Shown: piece after piece, positions 49,790 to 59,811 of the stretch
How positions within the stretch are numbered: position 1 is the stretch's first letter
Layout of the letters: every line of letters begins with the position of its first letter
Made by a program: the position numbers and the translations under genes
The notes under the pieces: model-generated
What the model was told of the DNA's origin: nothing
The model's input: only the letters and a program-made list of their open reading frames with translations
The model's database searches: none
Assembly: GCF_003719725.1 (NCBI RefSeq)
Contig: NZ_RIAX01000002.1
Coordinates: 310,001 to 374,000, forward strand
Direction of reading: 5' to 3'
DNA length: 64,000 nt
Origin: Planococcus salinus
GTDB taxonomy: Bacteria > Bacillota > Bacilli > Bacillales_A > Planococcaceae

Positions 49790-49843
49790 CCTTTTTCCTC
49801 CTATGATTGCTCTGCTTTTTCAAAGCATGATGCAATGTACTTT

Positions 49844-51136
49844 TTATTCGAAAAATCTATCAAACATCTTTTTAGCTTTCGTCACGACACCTTCGCTGTT
49901 CTGTTTCGGCTGCTTTGGTGGCTTCTGCTTTTTCTGCTGCGGTTCCTGCTGAGGTTGTACATGGCTTACATCAGCCAATGCCGCACCGCTTCCGATCCGT
50001 CCGTAGAACAGGTCTTCCATGTATGCATATTGAATCAGCCCTACAGCAGTTGTATACTGTGGCTCCCGTACACCGATGAATTCCGGTATAAACAGCCGGA
50101 CACGGGTTTGGAAAATGTGTCTGGCCAATTCAGGCAATCCTTCCAACTTAGCCATACCGCCGGTTAAAACGACACCTCCTGGCAAATCTTGGACACCGAG
50201 GCGATACAATTCATCCAAAATCAGTTCGAAAAGTTCCTCCAGGCGAACTCCGATTATTTCAGATATGTATTTTTGGCTGTATTGCTCTTTTGCATCAGAA
50301 CCGATCACTGGCACTTCAAACAGCTCGTCTTCAGAAGCATCGTCAAAAAACGCATGGCCATGATCGACTTTAATCTTTTCGGCTTGTTCAGTGGGAGTTT
50401 TTAAGACGATGGACAAATCTTTCGTCACATGGTCGCCTCCAACCGGTATAACCGATGAAGCTGTCAAGTGGCCGTTTTGGAAAATAGCGATGGAAGTGGA
50501 TCCTCCGCCAATGTCGATGCAGGCGGTGCCATGATTTTTCTCATCTTCAGTCAAAGCATAATGGCCAGCCACCAAAGGCTGTACATAAATCTCTCTGATC
50601 TGGAGACCGGCTCTTTCCACACATCTCAACACGTTATGGAGTATCGTTTTGGACGTCGTAACCATTGTACCATCCATTTCAAGCCGAATCCCAATCATTC
50701 CCCGTGGATCTTTGATTTCATCGAGATGATCCACAATATACTGCTCTGGAATAATATTCACCAATTCTCTTTCCGGAGGAATCGAAATCACTTCTGCAGC
50801 TTCAAGAACGCGATCCAGGTCTTCATCTGTGATTTCCCGGTTTTCGCTGTTGACTGCCACTACTCCTTTGACGGGTTGAAGACGTGCCTGATTTGCCGGT
50901 ATTCCCAGCACAACTTCGTGTATCGATCTGCCGATCATCCGCTCTGCCTGTTCCACTGCCTTTTTAATCGATTGAACTGTCGCATCTATGTCAACAATCG
51001 CACCTTTTTTGATTCCATTGGATTTTACGTTTCCTACGCCGATGACGTGCAACGACTTATTGGCCATTTCACCGATTAGTACTTTGACCGATGAAGAACC
51101 GATATCTAAACTCACGTATAATTCTGATTGACTCAA
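49844..51136 (-). CDS. ftsA: Cell division protein FtsA
   Basis: Actin-like ATPase that anchors FtsZ to the membrane. The 430-residue protein has the phosphate-1 motif VSLDIGSSSVKVLIGE, the SHS2 domain near 85-160, CIDIGGGSTSIAIF and GVVLTGGMAKLEGLP. The C-terminal amphipathic helix is TKAKKMFDRFFE after a Gln/Pro/Lys-rich linker. A promoter candidate lies just upstream, giving ftsA-ftsZ independent transcription. Confidence 0.97.
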   Translation of the reverse strand: MSQSELYVSLDIGSSSVKVLIGEMANKSLHVIGVGNVKSNGIKKGAIVDIDATVQSIKKAVEQAERMIGRSIHEVVLGIPANQARLQPVKGVVAVNSENREITDEDLDRVLEAAEVISIPPERELVNIIPEQYIVDHLDEIKDPRGMIGIRLEMDGTMVTTSKTILHNVLRCVERAGLQIREIYVQPLVAGHYALTEDEKNHGTACIDIGGGSTSIAIFQNGHLTASSVIPVGGDHVTKDLSIVLKTPTEQAEKIKVDHGHAFFDDASEDELFEVPVIGSDAKEQYSQKYISEIIGVRLEELFELILDELYRLGVQDLPGGVVLTGGMAKLEGLPELARHIFQTRVRLFIPEFIGVREPQYTTAVGLIQYAYMEDLFYGRIGSGAALADVSHVQPQQEPQQKKQKPPKQPKQNSEGVVTKAKKMFDRFFE

Positions 51137-51177
51137 TTCGTGGCACCTCCTTATTAAACTTCCGTTACTTACATTCT

Positions 51178-51207
51178 ATTGTAAAATAGACCCTATGTCT
51201 AAGTAAA
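51178..51207 (-). promoter_or_regulatory. Candidate ftsA promoter
   Basis: TTTACT (51207-51202), an 18-base spacer and TACAAT (51183-51178) on the minus strand. The spacer contains the inverted repeat TAGAC-ATAGG-GTCTA, a possible operator. It lies 42 bases before the ftsA start, in the 101-base gap after sbp. Confidence 0.6.
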
Positions 51208-51237
51208 ATCGCACATCTTTGTAAATTTTCCTACAAC

Positions 51238-51603
51238 TTATCGAGCCGCCTCTTCTATATCCTTTTTATTTGACCATTTGGCCAGTAATATTCGCCGGAT
51301 TACAGCTATATTTTGAAACAACCGGACGCCAAACGCAAAAATGGCGGCCAGGTACAAATCGACTCCCAAATGTACACCGAGAAATGCGAGGCCTGCCGCC
51401 AGAGCTATATTAAAGAAAAAGCCGGAGACAAACACCTTATCGTCATACATCTGCTGCAGATGGGCCCGGATACCTCCGAACAGTGTATCCAGGGAAGCCA
51501 GCACGGCTATGGACAAATAATTTGCATATTCGGATGGGATCTGGACATCTGTCAAGAGGCCAAGGGAAATTCCAAGTATCAATCCCAATATCGACAGCCA
51601 CAT
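51238..51603 (-). CDS. sbp: Small basic protein Sbp (DUF1290)
   Basis: A 121-residue membrane protein with three or four hydrophobic segments (about 2-18, 26-45, 60-80, 83-100) and a basic tail NIAVIRRILLAKWSNKKDIEEAAR. It matches the DUF1290/Sbp family found between ylxX and ftsA in Bacillales. Its function is unknown. It starts 2 bases after the DUF881 gene before it. Confidence 0.93.
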   Translation of the reverse strand: MWLSILGLILGISLGLLTDVQIPSEYANYLSIAVLASLDTLFGGIRAHLQQMYDDKVFVSGFFFNIALAAGLAFLGVHLGVDLYLAAIFAFGVRLFQNIAVIRRILLAKWSNKKDIEEAAR

Positions 51604-51605
51604 TG

Positions 51606-52322
51606 TTATTCCCCCTCTGCTGCTTCCAAATATTCAAAATTGAGTTGTTCTTCGTAAGCTTCCACTTCAAGATCCCTTTCCGGTTCTGTCACCTTCACGG
51701 ATAAATTCTCGACATAAAAATCATCGAGCAAAGGAGAAGCGAGCAGAAAGTTATAGACTCTTTCGATTTCCTCCAGCGTGCCTGCTATTATTTTGATGGA
51801 AAACGGAGGACGACCAACCGGCTCTGTGTTCACTGTCGTTTCACCGTTTATATCTCTTATTGCCGTTGTATTGACTATTCTGTTGCCAGCAATGGACAGA
51901 GACAACCCTTTGAATCGATTGACTTCATTGACAAAGCGAATCAGCAGGTTGGGAGGAATTTCTTCAATGTTTTGCCCCACTGCTACCGCTTCCAGTGACG
52001 GTGCGATTTGGACTTCAATCCCCGGGCCACTGATTTGTGTCAAGCCTGCCTGTTCTTTCAGTTCTTTCACTGTGCTTTGCAAGACTTGCTCAGGGCTGTC
52101 TACTGAAGCGGCCTCATACTTTAAAAGAGTTTCATCGAGAACACCGATTTCCGATAACAGTTCAGAGTGAAGCTGCTTTTCCCTCGAAAGCTCCTGGCGG
52201 ATTTCCCAAACGTCCCGTGTATCCCGGGAATTTGGCTCATTGACTGTATTATATTGGATCGCTGTCATTAACCCAATAATAAATAAGATAATCGTAAAGC
52301 GGGAAAAAACCTTTTTCTGCAT
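51606..52322 (-). CDS. DUF881 membrane-anchored protein (YlxX-like)
   Basis: A 238-residue protein with one N-terminal membrane helix (RFTIILFIIGLMTAIQY), a coiled coil near 35-75 and the extracytoplasmic DUF881 domain (GPGIEVQIAPS, NLLIRFVNEVNRFKGLSLSIAGNRIVNTTAI). ATG at 52322 has AGGAAGGGAC before it; the frame is open further but overlaps the previous gene. It is one of two tandem DUF881 genes; function is unknown but they always sit with divIB and ftsA in Bacillales. Confidence 0.92.
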   Translation of the reverse strand: MQKKVFSRFTIILFIIGLMTAIQYNTVNEPNSRDTRDVWEIRQELSREKQLHSELLSEIGVLDETLLKYEAASVDSPEQVLQSTVKELKEQAGLTQISGPGIEVQIAPSLEAVAVGQNIEEIPPNLLIRFVNEVNRFKGLSLSIAGNRIVNTTAIRDINGETTVNTEPVGRPPFSIKIIAGTLEEIERVYNFLLASPLLDDFYVENLSVKVTEPERDLEVEAYEEQLNFEYLEAAEGE

Positions 52323-52338
52323 ATAATGTCCCTTCCTA

Positions 52339-53061
52339 TCATGATTCCGACAGCAGAGCCGGCATCGAAACCGCCTGTTCTTCATTCATTGTGACGATAA
52401 TATTGTCATTCACCAATTGATCCAATACGCCACCGGTCAATTCCATGGATGACTTTAATACATCCGGTCGTCCGATGGCTACAATGATGAAAGGTGCTGA
52501 ATATTGGACTCCATCCACCGTAATAACAGGGCCGGTACAGACAATGTGGGAGTTTTTGTGGATTCGCTGTCCATTGATGGAAATTGCCTGAGCCCCGGAA
52601 ATATACAATTCGTTGATCACTTGAAAAACATGGCTTTCATGAACAATGTAATCATTTGGGTTTTCACTGTCCGGCTTGTATTCACCATCACGCAATGTGA
52701 CTTCCAAACCTTCCCCTTCAACAGGCACCGCTCCAAGATATCTCCTCAGCGCCTCGGTTTTTTCCGCAAGTTCAGCTGAATGGTTTTCGCCTTCTGAAAA
52801 AGACTGCTCAAACTGCTGTACAGATGCCTGTTTTTCCATAAGTTCTTCCCGCAGCGATTTATTTCTTTCCTGCTGTTCAATAAGTTCCTGGCGCAGCCGT
52901 TCCTCTTCCTCGAAAAGAGTGCTTCCTGTAAAAGATTCCAGTTCGCTTTGGCTTTTGGACAAGTTATACGAATAAGCAAGAATATAGCCCAGCACAAGAA
53001 AGACGAGTGAAAAGATGATGGACTTGCTGATTTTCCCGCTCTTATTCGGCCGCAGACTCAT
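52339..53061 (-). CDS. DUF881 membrane-anchored protein (YlxW-like)
   Basis: A 240-residue protein with an N-terminal membrane helix (SIIFSLVFLVLGYILAYS), a long coiled coil at about 40-100 (ERLRQELIEQQERNKSLREELMEK) and the DUF881 domain (EGLEVTLRDGEYKP, YIVHESHVFQVINELYISGAQAISINGQRI). It is paralogous to the following DUF881 gene. It overlaps divIB by 20 bases, so translation is probably coupled. Confidence 0.92.
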   Translation of the reverse strand: MSLRPNKSGKISKSIIFSLVFLVLGYILAYSYNLSKSQSELESFTGSTLFEEEERLRQELIEQQERNKSLREELMEKQASVQQFEQSFSEGENHSAELAEKTEALRRYLGAVPVEGEGLEVTLRDGEYKPDSENPNDYIVHESHVFQVINELYISGAQAISINGQRIHKNSHIVCTGPVITVDGVQYSAPFIIVAIGRPDVLKSSMELTGGVLDQLVNDNIIVTMNEEQAVSMPALLSES

Positions 53062-53827
53062 CTTCTACATTCACTTCCCTTGGAGGGCCGTACATATCCT
53101 CATAGGAGCGGAAAAAAATCCCGACTTCCATATCGACCACTCCTTTTTGGCCTTTCGGCAATTGAGCGATTACTGAAGGATAATACGCCAGTTTTTCAGC
53201 CAATGTACTCAAAATGGCCTTCACTTCATTTCCGTCATTCATATAAACTGTGACAAAAGCGGTTTCTCTGTCTCCCTGCTCCAGAATAACTTGAGATATC
53301 AGGTTGTAAACTTCCGGACTGGTGTCAGCCAATTGCAGTACCAGTTGTTCCCTCATTTTCTCATTTTCGAAATTCGAAAAAATCGGGCCATCGATGACCG
53401 AGACTGCCTTTTCCATAGCGAATCCGTTTTCAAGCACTAACTGATATGTGTTTCCCAGATCCAAATAGCCAATCGGCTCGTGTTCTTCAATCACCAACTC
53501 AACGTCAGTCAGCCACTCCTTTGTCACTGAAACCTCTTTTACCCATTCCAGGCTGGCCAGTTGTTGTTCAATGCTTTTTTCAGTGAAGGACCACATGGAA
53601 TCCTCCGTTTCCAAACCACTGGCTTTTTGGTAATACTCAGGTTCAAAGAGGGCTGCACCATTAATACTTATATTTTGGATCTTGCTGTACTTGGATTGAC
53701 TGTACAATAAAACAGCGAGCAAAATTAGAAAAATGAGCAGCAAAGCAGCGAACTTGCGATTGGTTCTTTTTCTCCGGCGCTCACGAAGCGTCGGGATCCG
53801 TTCTTCAATATCAATCACTTTGTTCAT
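53042..53827 (-). CDS. divIB: Cell division protein DivIB/FtsQ
   Basis: Single-pass membrane protein of the divisome core with FtsL and DivIC. The 261-residue protein has a basic cytoplasmic tail (TLRERRRKRTNRK), a helix at about 27-45, a POTRA domain (YSKIQNISINGAALFEPEYYQKASG) and the beta domain ending in the plug region. In B. subtilis murG and murB stand between murD and divIB; here divIB follows murD by 19 bases. Confidence 0.94.
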   Translation of the reverse strand: MNKVIDIEERIPTLRERRRKRTNRKFAALLLIFLILLAVLLYSQSKYSKIQNISINGAALFEPEYYQKASGLETEDSMWSFTEKSIEQQLASLEWVKEVSVTKEWLTDVELVIEEHEPIGYLDLGNTYQLVLENGFAMEKAVSVIDGPIFSNFENEKMREQLVLQLADTSPEVYNLISQVILEQGDRETAFVTVYMNDGNEVKAILSTLAEKLAYYPSVIAQLPKGQKGVVDMEVGIFFRSYEDMYGPPREVNVEDESAAE

Positions 53828-53846
53828 AATTGCCGATTCCTTTCTG

Positions 53847-55211
53847 TTATTCGTTCGCTTCTGTCATTTTCTGAACCGCATTGATGAACGCATCGCCTCT
53901 GATTTCAAAACTTTCATATTGATCCCAGCTTGCACATGCAGGCGATAACAAAATAGTATCCCCGCTGGCTGAGTGGTTTATGGCATTCTCTACAGCTTCG
54001 TCCATAGTTGAAACTTTTGCAATCGATTCAACACCGCAGTTTCTGGCGAATTCACTGAATCGATCGGCCGTCTCTCCAAAAGTGATGAGTGTTTTGACAC
54101 GATTCATGTATGGACGCAATTCCTCCAGCGAATGGTTGCGTTCCAATCCGCCTGCAAGCAGCACAATATTAGATGGAAAAGCTTCAAGCGCACTTTTGGT
54201 CGCTAACGCGTTGGTCGCCTTTGAATCGTTGTAGAATTTCCGTCCCTTCCAGTTCACGATGAATTGAGAGCGGTGCTTCACTCCTGTAAAGGACGTCAGA
54301 ACACGGATGATGGTTTCTTTCGTACCGCCCCAAAGCAGAGCTGCAGCAGTTGCCGCCATAATATTCTCCAAATTGTGGAGGCCGGCCAGCAAAATCTTCG
54401 ACCGTTCAATCAATGGCTCACCCTGGCAATAAATCCATTTGTCGTCCGCGCTGATGCTGGTGTCCGTTTTCCCTTTCAGTGTAAACGGTACAAGTTGCGC
54501 TTTGCAGGTTGCAGCGTGATCAGCCACTACCGGCTGATCGGCATTATAAATGAAATAATCAGTTTCTGTTTGGTTGCGGCTAATGTTAAATTTCGATGCT
54601 GTATAATCTTCCACTGTCCCGTGGTAATCCAAATGGGCTTCATAAAGATTCGTCAGTATCGCAATATGCGGCCGAAATTGGTAGGTCCCTTTTAACTGGA
54701 AGGAAGAAAGTTCCGTCACAATAACATTGTCGGTTTTTGCTTTTTCTGCAACACCGCTGGCCACTGTGCCGATATTTCCGGCAATGAGCGGTTTTTTTTC
54801 GTCCTGGTTGAGCATATGAAACAACAGTGTCGTTGTTGTTGTTTTTCCGTTGGAACCGGTAATGCCGATAAACGGAGCTTCGCTTATCAAATAAGCAAGC
54901 TCAATTTCCGTCCATACCGGAATTTCTTTTTCCAGTGCCGCCTGGATCAATATGTTTGAATAAGGGATGCCGGGATTTTTCACAACAAGTTCGAATCCCT
55001 CTTCCAAGAGTCCCTGTGGATGTCTCCCGCAAATTACGGTCACCCCAAGATTCAGCAACTCCTGGGCTTCCGGACTTTCTTCAAAAGGCTTGGAATCGTT
55101 GACCGTTACAAATGCACCGAGCTTGTGAAGGATTCGGGCAGCAGTGAAACCGCTTTTGGCCAACCCCAGAACCAATATTTTCTTTTGATAAACTTGCTTT
55201 AATTGTTTCAT
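53847..55211 (-). CDS. murD: UDP-N-acetylmuramoylalanine-D-glutamate ligase
   Basis: Adds D-glutamate to UDP-MurNAc-L-Ala in peptidoglycan precursor synthesis. The 454-residue protein has an N-terminal Rossmann domain (VLGLAKSGFTAARIL), the ATP loop FIGITGSNGKTTTTTLL, NLYEAHLDYHG and HRSQFIVNWKGRKFYNDSKATN. ILLSPACASWDQYESFEIRGDAF closes the C-terminal domain. It starts at the base after the mraY stop. Confidence 0.97.
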   Translation of the reverse strand: MKQLKQVYQKKILVLGLAKSGFTAARILHKLGAFVTVNDSKPFEESPEAQELLNLGVTVICGRHPQGLLEEGFELVVKNPGIPYSNILIQAALEKEIPVWTEIELAYLISEAPFIGITGSNGKTTTTTLLFHMLNQDEKKPLIAGNIGTVASGVAEKAKTDNVIVTELSSFQLKGTYQFRPHIAILTNLYEAHLDYHGTVEDYTASKFNISRNQTETDYFIYNADQPVVADHAATCKAQLVPFTLKGKTDTSISADDKWIYCQGEPLIERSKILLAGLHNLENIMAATAAALLWGGTKETIIRVLTSFTGVKHRSQFIVNWKGRKFYNDSKATNALATKSALEAFPSNIVLLAGGLERNHSLEELRPYMNRVKTLITFGETADRFSEFARNCGVESIAKVSTMDEAVENAINHSASGDTILLSPACASWDQYESFEIRGDAFINAVQKMTEANE

Positions 55212-56180
55212 TTACAATACCTCCAAGGCAAGGGCAATCGCAGCAGCAGCGAGACCTACCAACCAGAAGACCGTCACAACTTTCCACTCAGACCAGCCAC
55301 TCAATTCAAAATGATGATGAATCGGACTCATTTTAAAAATCCGCTTTTTCCGCAACTTAAAACTTCCCACTTGTAAAATAACTGACAGGGTTTCGAGCAC
55401 AAAGACGATACCGATCAACAACAGCAGCAATTCCTGTTTCAATAGAATTGATATCATTGCCAGTACACCACCAAGTGCCAACGACCCTGTATCTCCCATA
55501 AAAACTTTCGCCGGATATTTATTGAACAGCAGAAAACCGATCAACGCCCCTGCTACTGTAAAAGCGAAAAGAGCAATGCTTGTTTCTTGCTGGTCAATTG
55601 CCAATACCCCGAAAGCTGCAAATGCGATTGATGCAGTCCCTGCCACTAATCCGTCCAAACCATCTGTTAAATTGACTGCATTTGAAAACCCGACGAGCCA
55701 AAAAATCAAGAACAACACGTAAATACCTGCCAGGTCGATGGAAATCCCGGTGAATGGAACCATCAGGCCGGTATCGAAATCCACTTCATTCAGAAGGAAA
55801 AACGAGATTACGGCTATTACGATTTGTGCGACCAACTTCTGAAGAGAAGTCAGCCCCAAATTCCGTTTCAGCACAACTTTGATAAAGTCATCCAGGAATC
55901 CAATCAGGCCATAGCCGAACAATACCAACAACAAAATCAGAATTTCCGTATTCAATACACCTGCAAGCGAGGCCACCAGTATAGAAGTGGCTATGATGGA
56001 GATTAGAAATACAAGCCCTCCCATAGTCGGTGTCCCCGTCTTTTTCATATGGGATTCAGGACCTTCCTGGCGGATACTTTGCCCGAACTTCATCCTTTTC
56101 AGTAAAGGTATGAAAACCGGTATCAATAATGCGGTCACTAGTAAAGCTATGCCAAACCCCAGCAGCAAATAAACATCCAT
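55212..56180 (-). CDS. mraY: Phospho-N-acetylmuramoyl-pentapeptide transferase
   Basis: Integral membrane enzyme that makes lipid I from UDP-MurNAc-pentapeptide and undecaprenyl phosphate. The 322-residue protein has about ten helices and the cytoplasmic motifs [33 protein letters not shown] (the Asp-Asp pair), [12 protein letters not shown] and [11 protein letters not shown], and the C-terminal HHHFEL site. It directly follows the PBP gene; the murE and spoVD genes expected between them are absent. Confidence 0.97.
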   Translation of the reverse strand: MDVYLLLGFGIALLVTALLIPVFIPLLKRMKFGQSIRQEGPESHMKKTGTPTMGGLVFLISIIATSILVASLAGVLNTEILILLLVLFGYGLIGFLDDFIKVVLKRNLGLTSLQKLVAQIVIAVISFFLLNEVDFDTGLMVPFTGISIDLAGIYVLFLIFWLVGFSNAVNLTDGLDGLVAGTASIAFAAFGVLAIDQQETSIALFAFTVAGALIGFLLFNKYPAKVFMGDTGSLALGGVLAMISILLKQELLLLLIGIVFVLETLSVILQVGSFKLRKKRIFKMSPIHHHFELSGWSEWKVVTVFWLVGLAAAAIALALEVL

Positions 56181-56224
56181 AATAGAGCTCCTTTAAACAT
56201 CAAATTCAACTTTAATTCTCTGGT

Positions 56225-58483
56225 TTATTCCATTTCTTCTGTTTCTTCTTGTGTCCCCTGTGTTTCTTCCGTCACTTCCGAATGATCGCCCTGAACGTCT
56301 TCGGTCGTATGATCCGAATAGACTTGAGGTGAATTTTCCGGTATCTGCAGCTGAATGACAATAGGGTCACCGGCACCAACTGCTGAGCCCGGCGATAAAT
56401 TCTGGCTCACTGCGTATCCTTGTCCGGCGATTTCCATCGACAATCCACTCAATGACTGATAGGCAAGCAATTCTCGCTTGGACCAGCCTTTAAAATCAGG
56501 CAAAACAGAAGAACCTTCCGTCTTCAGTATGACTGTGCCCCCTTCGAGAATCACTTCTCCCGCAGCAGGGTATTGAGCCGTAATTTGAGAAGACTCACCG
56601 GTTTTGACCACGTTCAACCCTTTTTCCGCCAATTGGGGTGCAATGTGTTCTGAAGACTGTTCTGTATAATCTTCCAGTTCCACAGTGCGGGCCGTTTGTG
56701 TGTTTTCCGGTTCAATATTCAAGTATTTCAAGCCATTTTCCATAACTGAAGTAAAAATTTTCGAAACAGGGATGGAACCGTATTCTCCAGCAGGCAAATT
56801 CGGTTGCTGTACACCGATATAGATGAGCAATTCGGGATCTTCGGCCGGTGCCATTCCCAGGAAAGAGTAGAGATGGTTATTGGTCCCTGTCATGTAACGG
56901 CCATCCGGTCCCGGCACTTGTGCTGTCCCGGTTTTTCCTGCCACCGTGTAATCCTGCAATGCGAACCCTTTTCCCGAGCCATGTTCCGAAGTGACTGTGG
57001 ATGCCATTACTTCTCGCACCTGCTTTGCCGTTTCAGCGGAAATAGGTTGGCCGGCTTCTTGCGGTTCGCTGTCCACAGTGACTTCTCCTGTATCTTTGTT
57101 TCTTATTTGATCAATAACATACGGCTTCATCATAACACCATCGTTTGCTATCGCCGATGCAGCTTGGATCATTTGAATCGGTGTAACCGTGGAACCCTGT
57201 CCATATGTCAAAGTCAAAATATTACTTCGGTACTGGTCGAGGATTTTTCCAGACGCTTCGTTCGGCAGGTCGATTCCCGTCTTTTGCCCGAAACCGAAGG
57301 CATCGATGTACTTCAAGAAGTTTTCGCCTCCGAGACGTTCAAGCAGGTAGGCCATCGACACATTGGAAGAGCGCTGAAAACCTTCAAGGAATGTAATGGT
57401 TCCCCAACCTCTTCTGCTGTTATGATCGCCGATTGTATCACTGCCAAGAGTATAGGAACCTGATTCATAAAAAGCATCCGGATCCCACTTGCCCTCCTGG
57501 ATGGCAGCCGCCAATGTAAAGATTTTCATTGGAGAGCCGGGTTCAATGGTCAATTCAATACTTTCATTCAACCAATTTTCCGACAACCCTTCACGTGTGT
57601 TAGGGTTAAATGTCGGACGTTGGGACATGGCCAGCACTTCCCCGGTTTTCGGATTGGCTACCACTCCGATCATACGCGCGGGCGTATATTGTTCCTGAAC
57701 ATTTGACATCGCATCCTCAAGGAAATTCTGCAAGGTTCTGTCCAATGTCAACTGAAGGTCCGAGCCGTCTATGGCAGGTGTCACTGCTGATTTGCTGTTT
57801 GGAAGCAGAAAACCCCAATTATCAGTGTCAAATTCCATTTTCCCATTTTCCCCGGTCAGTACATCATCATGAATGGCTTCAAGCCCCATTTTCCCTTTTG
57901 TCTTCAATCGACCGTTGTCATCTTCTTCCTTTAAAGCAAATCCGATAAGATGGGAAGCAAAGACGCCATTGGGATAAAGCCGCTTTAAATCGCGGACGAA
58001 TAATATCCCCGGCATGTCTTCTTCTTCCATTTCCAGCATCTTAGTGTGGCTGATTTCTCTTCCGGCAGCTCCAAACTCCACTTGATAACGATCTTTTTCG
58101 ATTCCTTGTTTCAGAATCGATAGAGCTTTTTCTTCCGATGTCTCCAAATGCTCTGCCAGCATTTCAGCTGTTTTTTCTACGTCTATGACATGCCTTGGCT
58201 CATCGGGGTCTTGTGTTGCCGATTCGTCCACTACAGCCACAATTTTATACGTAAGAGTGTCTTCTGCAATCACATCGCCATTCCGATCGATAATACGGCC
58301 TCGTTCAGCCGTCAACACTTCTTCCTGGCTGTATTTGGCTGCTGCTTTTGCAGCCAGCTCCTGACCTTCTACCTGTCCAGTTGCCTGAATTGTCACTATT
58401 CTCGCCAACAAAATGAAAAAGAGCCCTGCAAAAGTTAAAAACAGCAGAAAGGCTCCCCATTGAAATCGAAACTTTTTTTTCAT
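56225..58483 (-). CDS. pbpB: Class B penicillin-binding protein 2B with PASTA domains
   Basis: Divisome transpeptidase. The 752-residue protein has an N-terminal membrane helix at 12-32 and a pedestal domain. The transpeptidase motifs are SPMK (Ser317, Lys320), SSN at 372-374 and KTG at 517-519. Two PASTA repeats lie at about 610-735, then a Glu/Thr-rich tail of 20-30 residues. It overlaps ftsL by 4 bases. B. subtilis has two PBPs here (pbpB and spoVD); only this one is present, and the ftsL pairing indicates the vegetative division enzyme. Confidence 0.95.
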   Translation of the reverse strand: MKKKFRFQWGAFLLFLTFAGLFFILLARIVTIQATGQVEGQELAAKAAAKYSQEEVLTAERGRIIDRNGDVIAEDTLTYKIVAVVDESATQDPDEPRHVIDVEKTAEMLAEHLETSEEKALSILKQGIEKDRYQVEFGAAGREISHTKMLEMEEEDMPGILFVRDLKRLYPNGVFASHLIGFALKEEDDNGRLKTKGKMGLEAIHDDVLTGENGKMEFDTDNWGFLLPNSKSAVTPAIDGSDLQLTLDRTLQNFLEDAMSNVQEQYTPARMIGVVANPKTGEVLAMSQRPTFNPNTREGLSENWLNESIELTIEPGSPMKIFTLAAAIQEGKWDPDAFYESGSYTLGSDTIGDHNSRRGWGTITFLEGFQRSSNVSMAYLLERLGGENFLKYIDAFGFGQKTGIDLPNEASGKILDQYRSNILTLTYGQGSTVTPIQMIQAASAIANDGVMMKPYVIDQIRNKDTGEVTVDSEPQEAGQPISAETAKQVREVMASTVTSEHGSGKGFALQDYTVAGKTGTAQVPGPDGRYMTGTNNHLYSFLGMAPAEDPELLIYIGVQQPNLPAGEYGSIPVSKIFTSVMENGLKYLNIEPENTQTARTVELEDYTEQSSEHIAPQLAEKGLNVVKTGESSQITAQYPAAGEVILEGGTVILKTEGSSVLPDFKGWSKRELLAYQSLSGLSMEIAGQGYAVSQNLSPGSAVGAGDPIVIQLQIPENSPQVYSDHTTEDVQGDHSEVTEETQGTQEETEEME

Positions 58484-58839
58484 TGTCCAGGCACTACCTT
58501 TACATTTTGCTCATTTAATTTTAGACCAAGCTCTTTCGCTTTTGACCAAATGCGCTCATATGTAGACAGTTCACTCACTTGCACAGACAAATCAGTATTT
58601 TGTTTCGCTTTTTCATCGATTGATTGTTCAATTGTTTGTATTTCTTGAGTAGTCGCTTGTATCGTCGATTGGTTTTGCAATACCAGTAAAGCGCACATCA
58701 CAAATACTGCCAAGAAAGACAGATACAATACTTTTTCGCCTTTAGTGATTAATCTTCTTTTTCTTACCGGCTGCCTGCTCGGGTTTTGAGGAACGGCCGG
58801 CTGTTGGATGTAGGTTTCTCTTCTCGCATGCAACGCCAT
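58480..58839 (-). CDS. ftsL: Cell division protein FtsL
   Basis: Short bitopic divisome protein that partners DivIC and DivIB. The 119-residue protein has a basic cytoplasmic tail (RQPVRKRRLITKGEK), one membrane helix at about 38-57 (VLYLSFLAVFVMCALLVLQ) and an extracellular leucine-zipper-like coiled coil to the C-terminus. It is recognised by position and topology, since sequence conservation of FtsL is low. Confidence 0.9.
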   Translation of the reverse strand: MALHARRETYIQQPAVPQNPSRQPVRKRRLITKGEKVLYLSFLAVFVMCALLVLQNQSTIQATTQEIQTIEQSIDEKAKQNTDLSVQVSELSTYERIWSKAKELGLKLNEQNVKVVPGQ

Positions 58840-58851
58840 TTGAACACGTCC

Positions 58852-59790
58852 TTACTCTCTTATTTTTTCTGCAATACGCAACTTTGCCGATCGCGAGCGG
58901 TTATTATGCTCCAGCTCTTCTTCTGATGGAAGAATAGGCTTTCTTGTAATCAATTTCAGCACCGGTTCCATTCCTGAGGGAATGACGGGCAGATTAGGCG
59001 GAAGTTCGGGAAGCGATGAAGCTTCTTTGAAAATCGTTTTGCACAGGCGGTCTTCCAGGGAATGAAAAGTGATGACGCTGATTCTTCCACCGACAGCCAA
59101 TAAACCGATTGCGTCCTGCAGTGATGTCTCCGCAGCTCCCAGCTCGTCATTTACGGCAATTCGAATAGCCTGAAATATACGTTTGGCCGGATGGCCGCCT
59201 TTTCTTCTGGCGAAAGCCGGAATTCCTTCTTTAATGCACTCCACTAATTGTCCAGTTGTTTCAATCGGTTGCTTTTCTCTTGCCGCTTCAATTTTGCGTG
59301 CAATCTGCTTGGAAAATTTCTCTTCTCCATACCGATAAAAAATCCTGACCAAATCTTCAAAAGCCCATTCATTGACGACTTGGTACGCACTCAAGCTCTG
59401 TGATTGATCCATCCTCATATCCAGAGGTGCATCGTTATGGTAGCTAAACCCTCTTTCGGGGGTATCAAGTTGGGGAGATGAAACACCCAGATCATAAAAG
59501 ATGCCATCAACTTTCTGCAAACCGCGACTTTCCAATTCTTCTTTGAGGAATTTAAAGTTTGAGTGAATAAAAGTAATTCTATGTATGTAGTTCTGCAACT
59601 TTTTCTTGGCATGCTCAATCGCCGTTGCGTCCTGGTCAAAACAATACAGATGACCCTGGTCCGAAAGTTGCTGAACCAAATACTCGCTATGCCCTGCGCC
59701 TCCAAGAGTGCAATCGACATAAACACCGTCAGGACGAATGTTCAGCCCATCGACAGTTTCTTTCAATAAAACCGTAGTGTGATTGAACAA
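58852..59790 (-). CDS. rsmH: 16S rRNA (cytosine-1402-N4) methyltransferase RsmH
   Basis: SAM-dependent methyltransferase acting at the 30S decoding centre. The 312-residue protein has [18 protein letters not shown] (SAM site), [26 protein letters not shown] and [18 protein letters not shown] at 59790 gives [17 protein letters not shown], aligns with relatives, and has GGAGGGAATGGA before it; the ATG at 59808 is six codons earlier without such a site. It follows mraZ by 21 bases. Confidence 0.96.
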   Translation of the reverse strand: MFNHTTVLLKETVDGLNIRPDGVYVDCTLGGAGHSEYLVQQLSDQGHLYCFDQDATAIEHAKKKLQNYIHRITFIHSNFKFLKEELESRGLQKVDGIFYDLGVSSPQLDTPERGFSYHNDAPLDMRMDQSQSLSAYQVVNEWAFEDLVRIFYRYGEEKFSKQIARKIEAAREKQPIETTGQLVECIKEGIPAFARRKGGHPAKRIFQAIRIAVNDELGAAETSLQDAIGLLAVGGRISVITFHSLEDRLCKTIFKEASSLPELPPNLPVIPSGMEPVLKLITRKPILPSEEELEHNNRSRSAKLRIAEKIRE

Positions 59791-59811
59791 TCCATTCCCT
59801 CCATTCAATTT

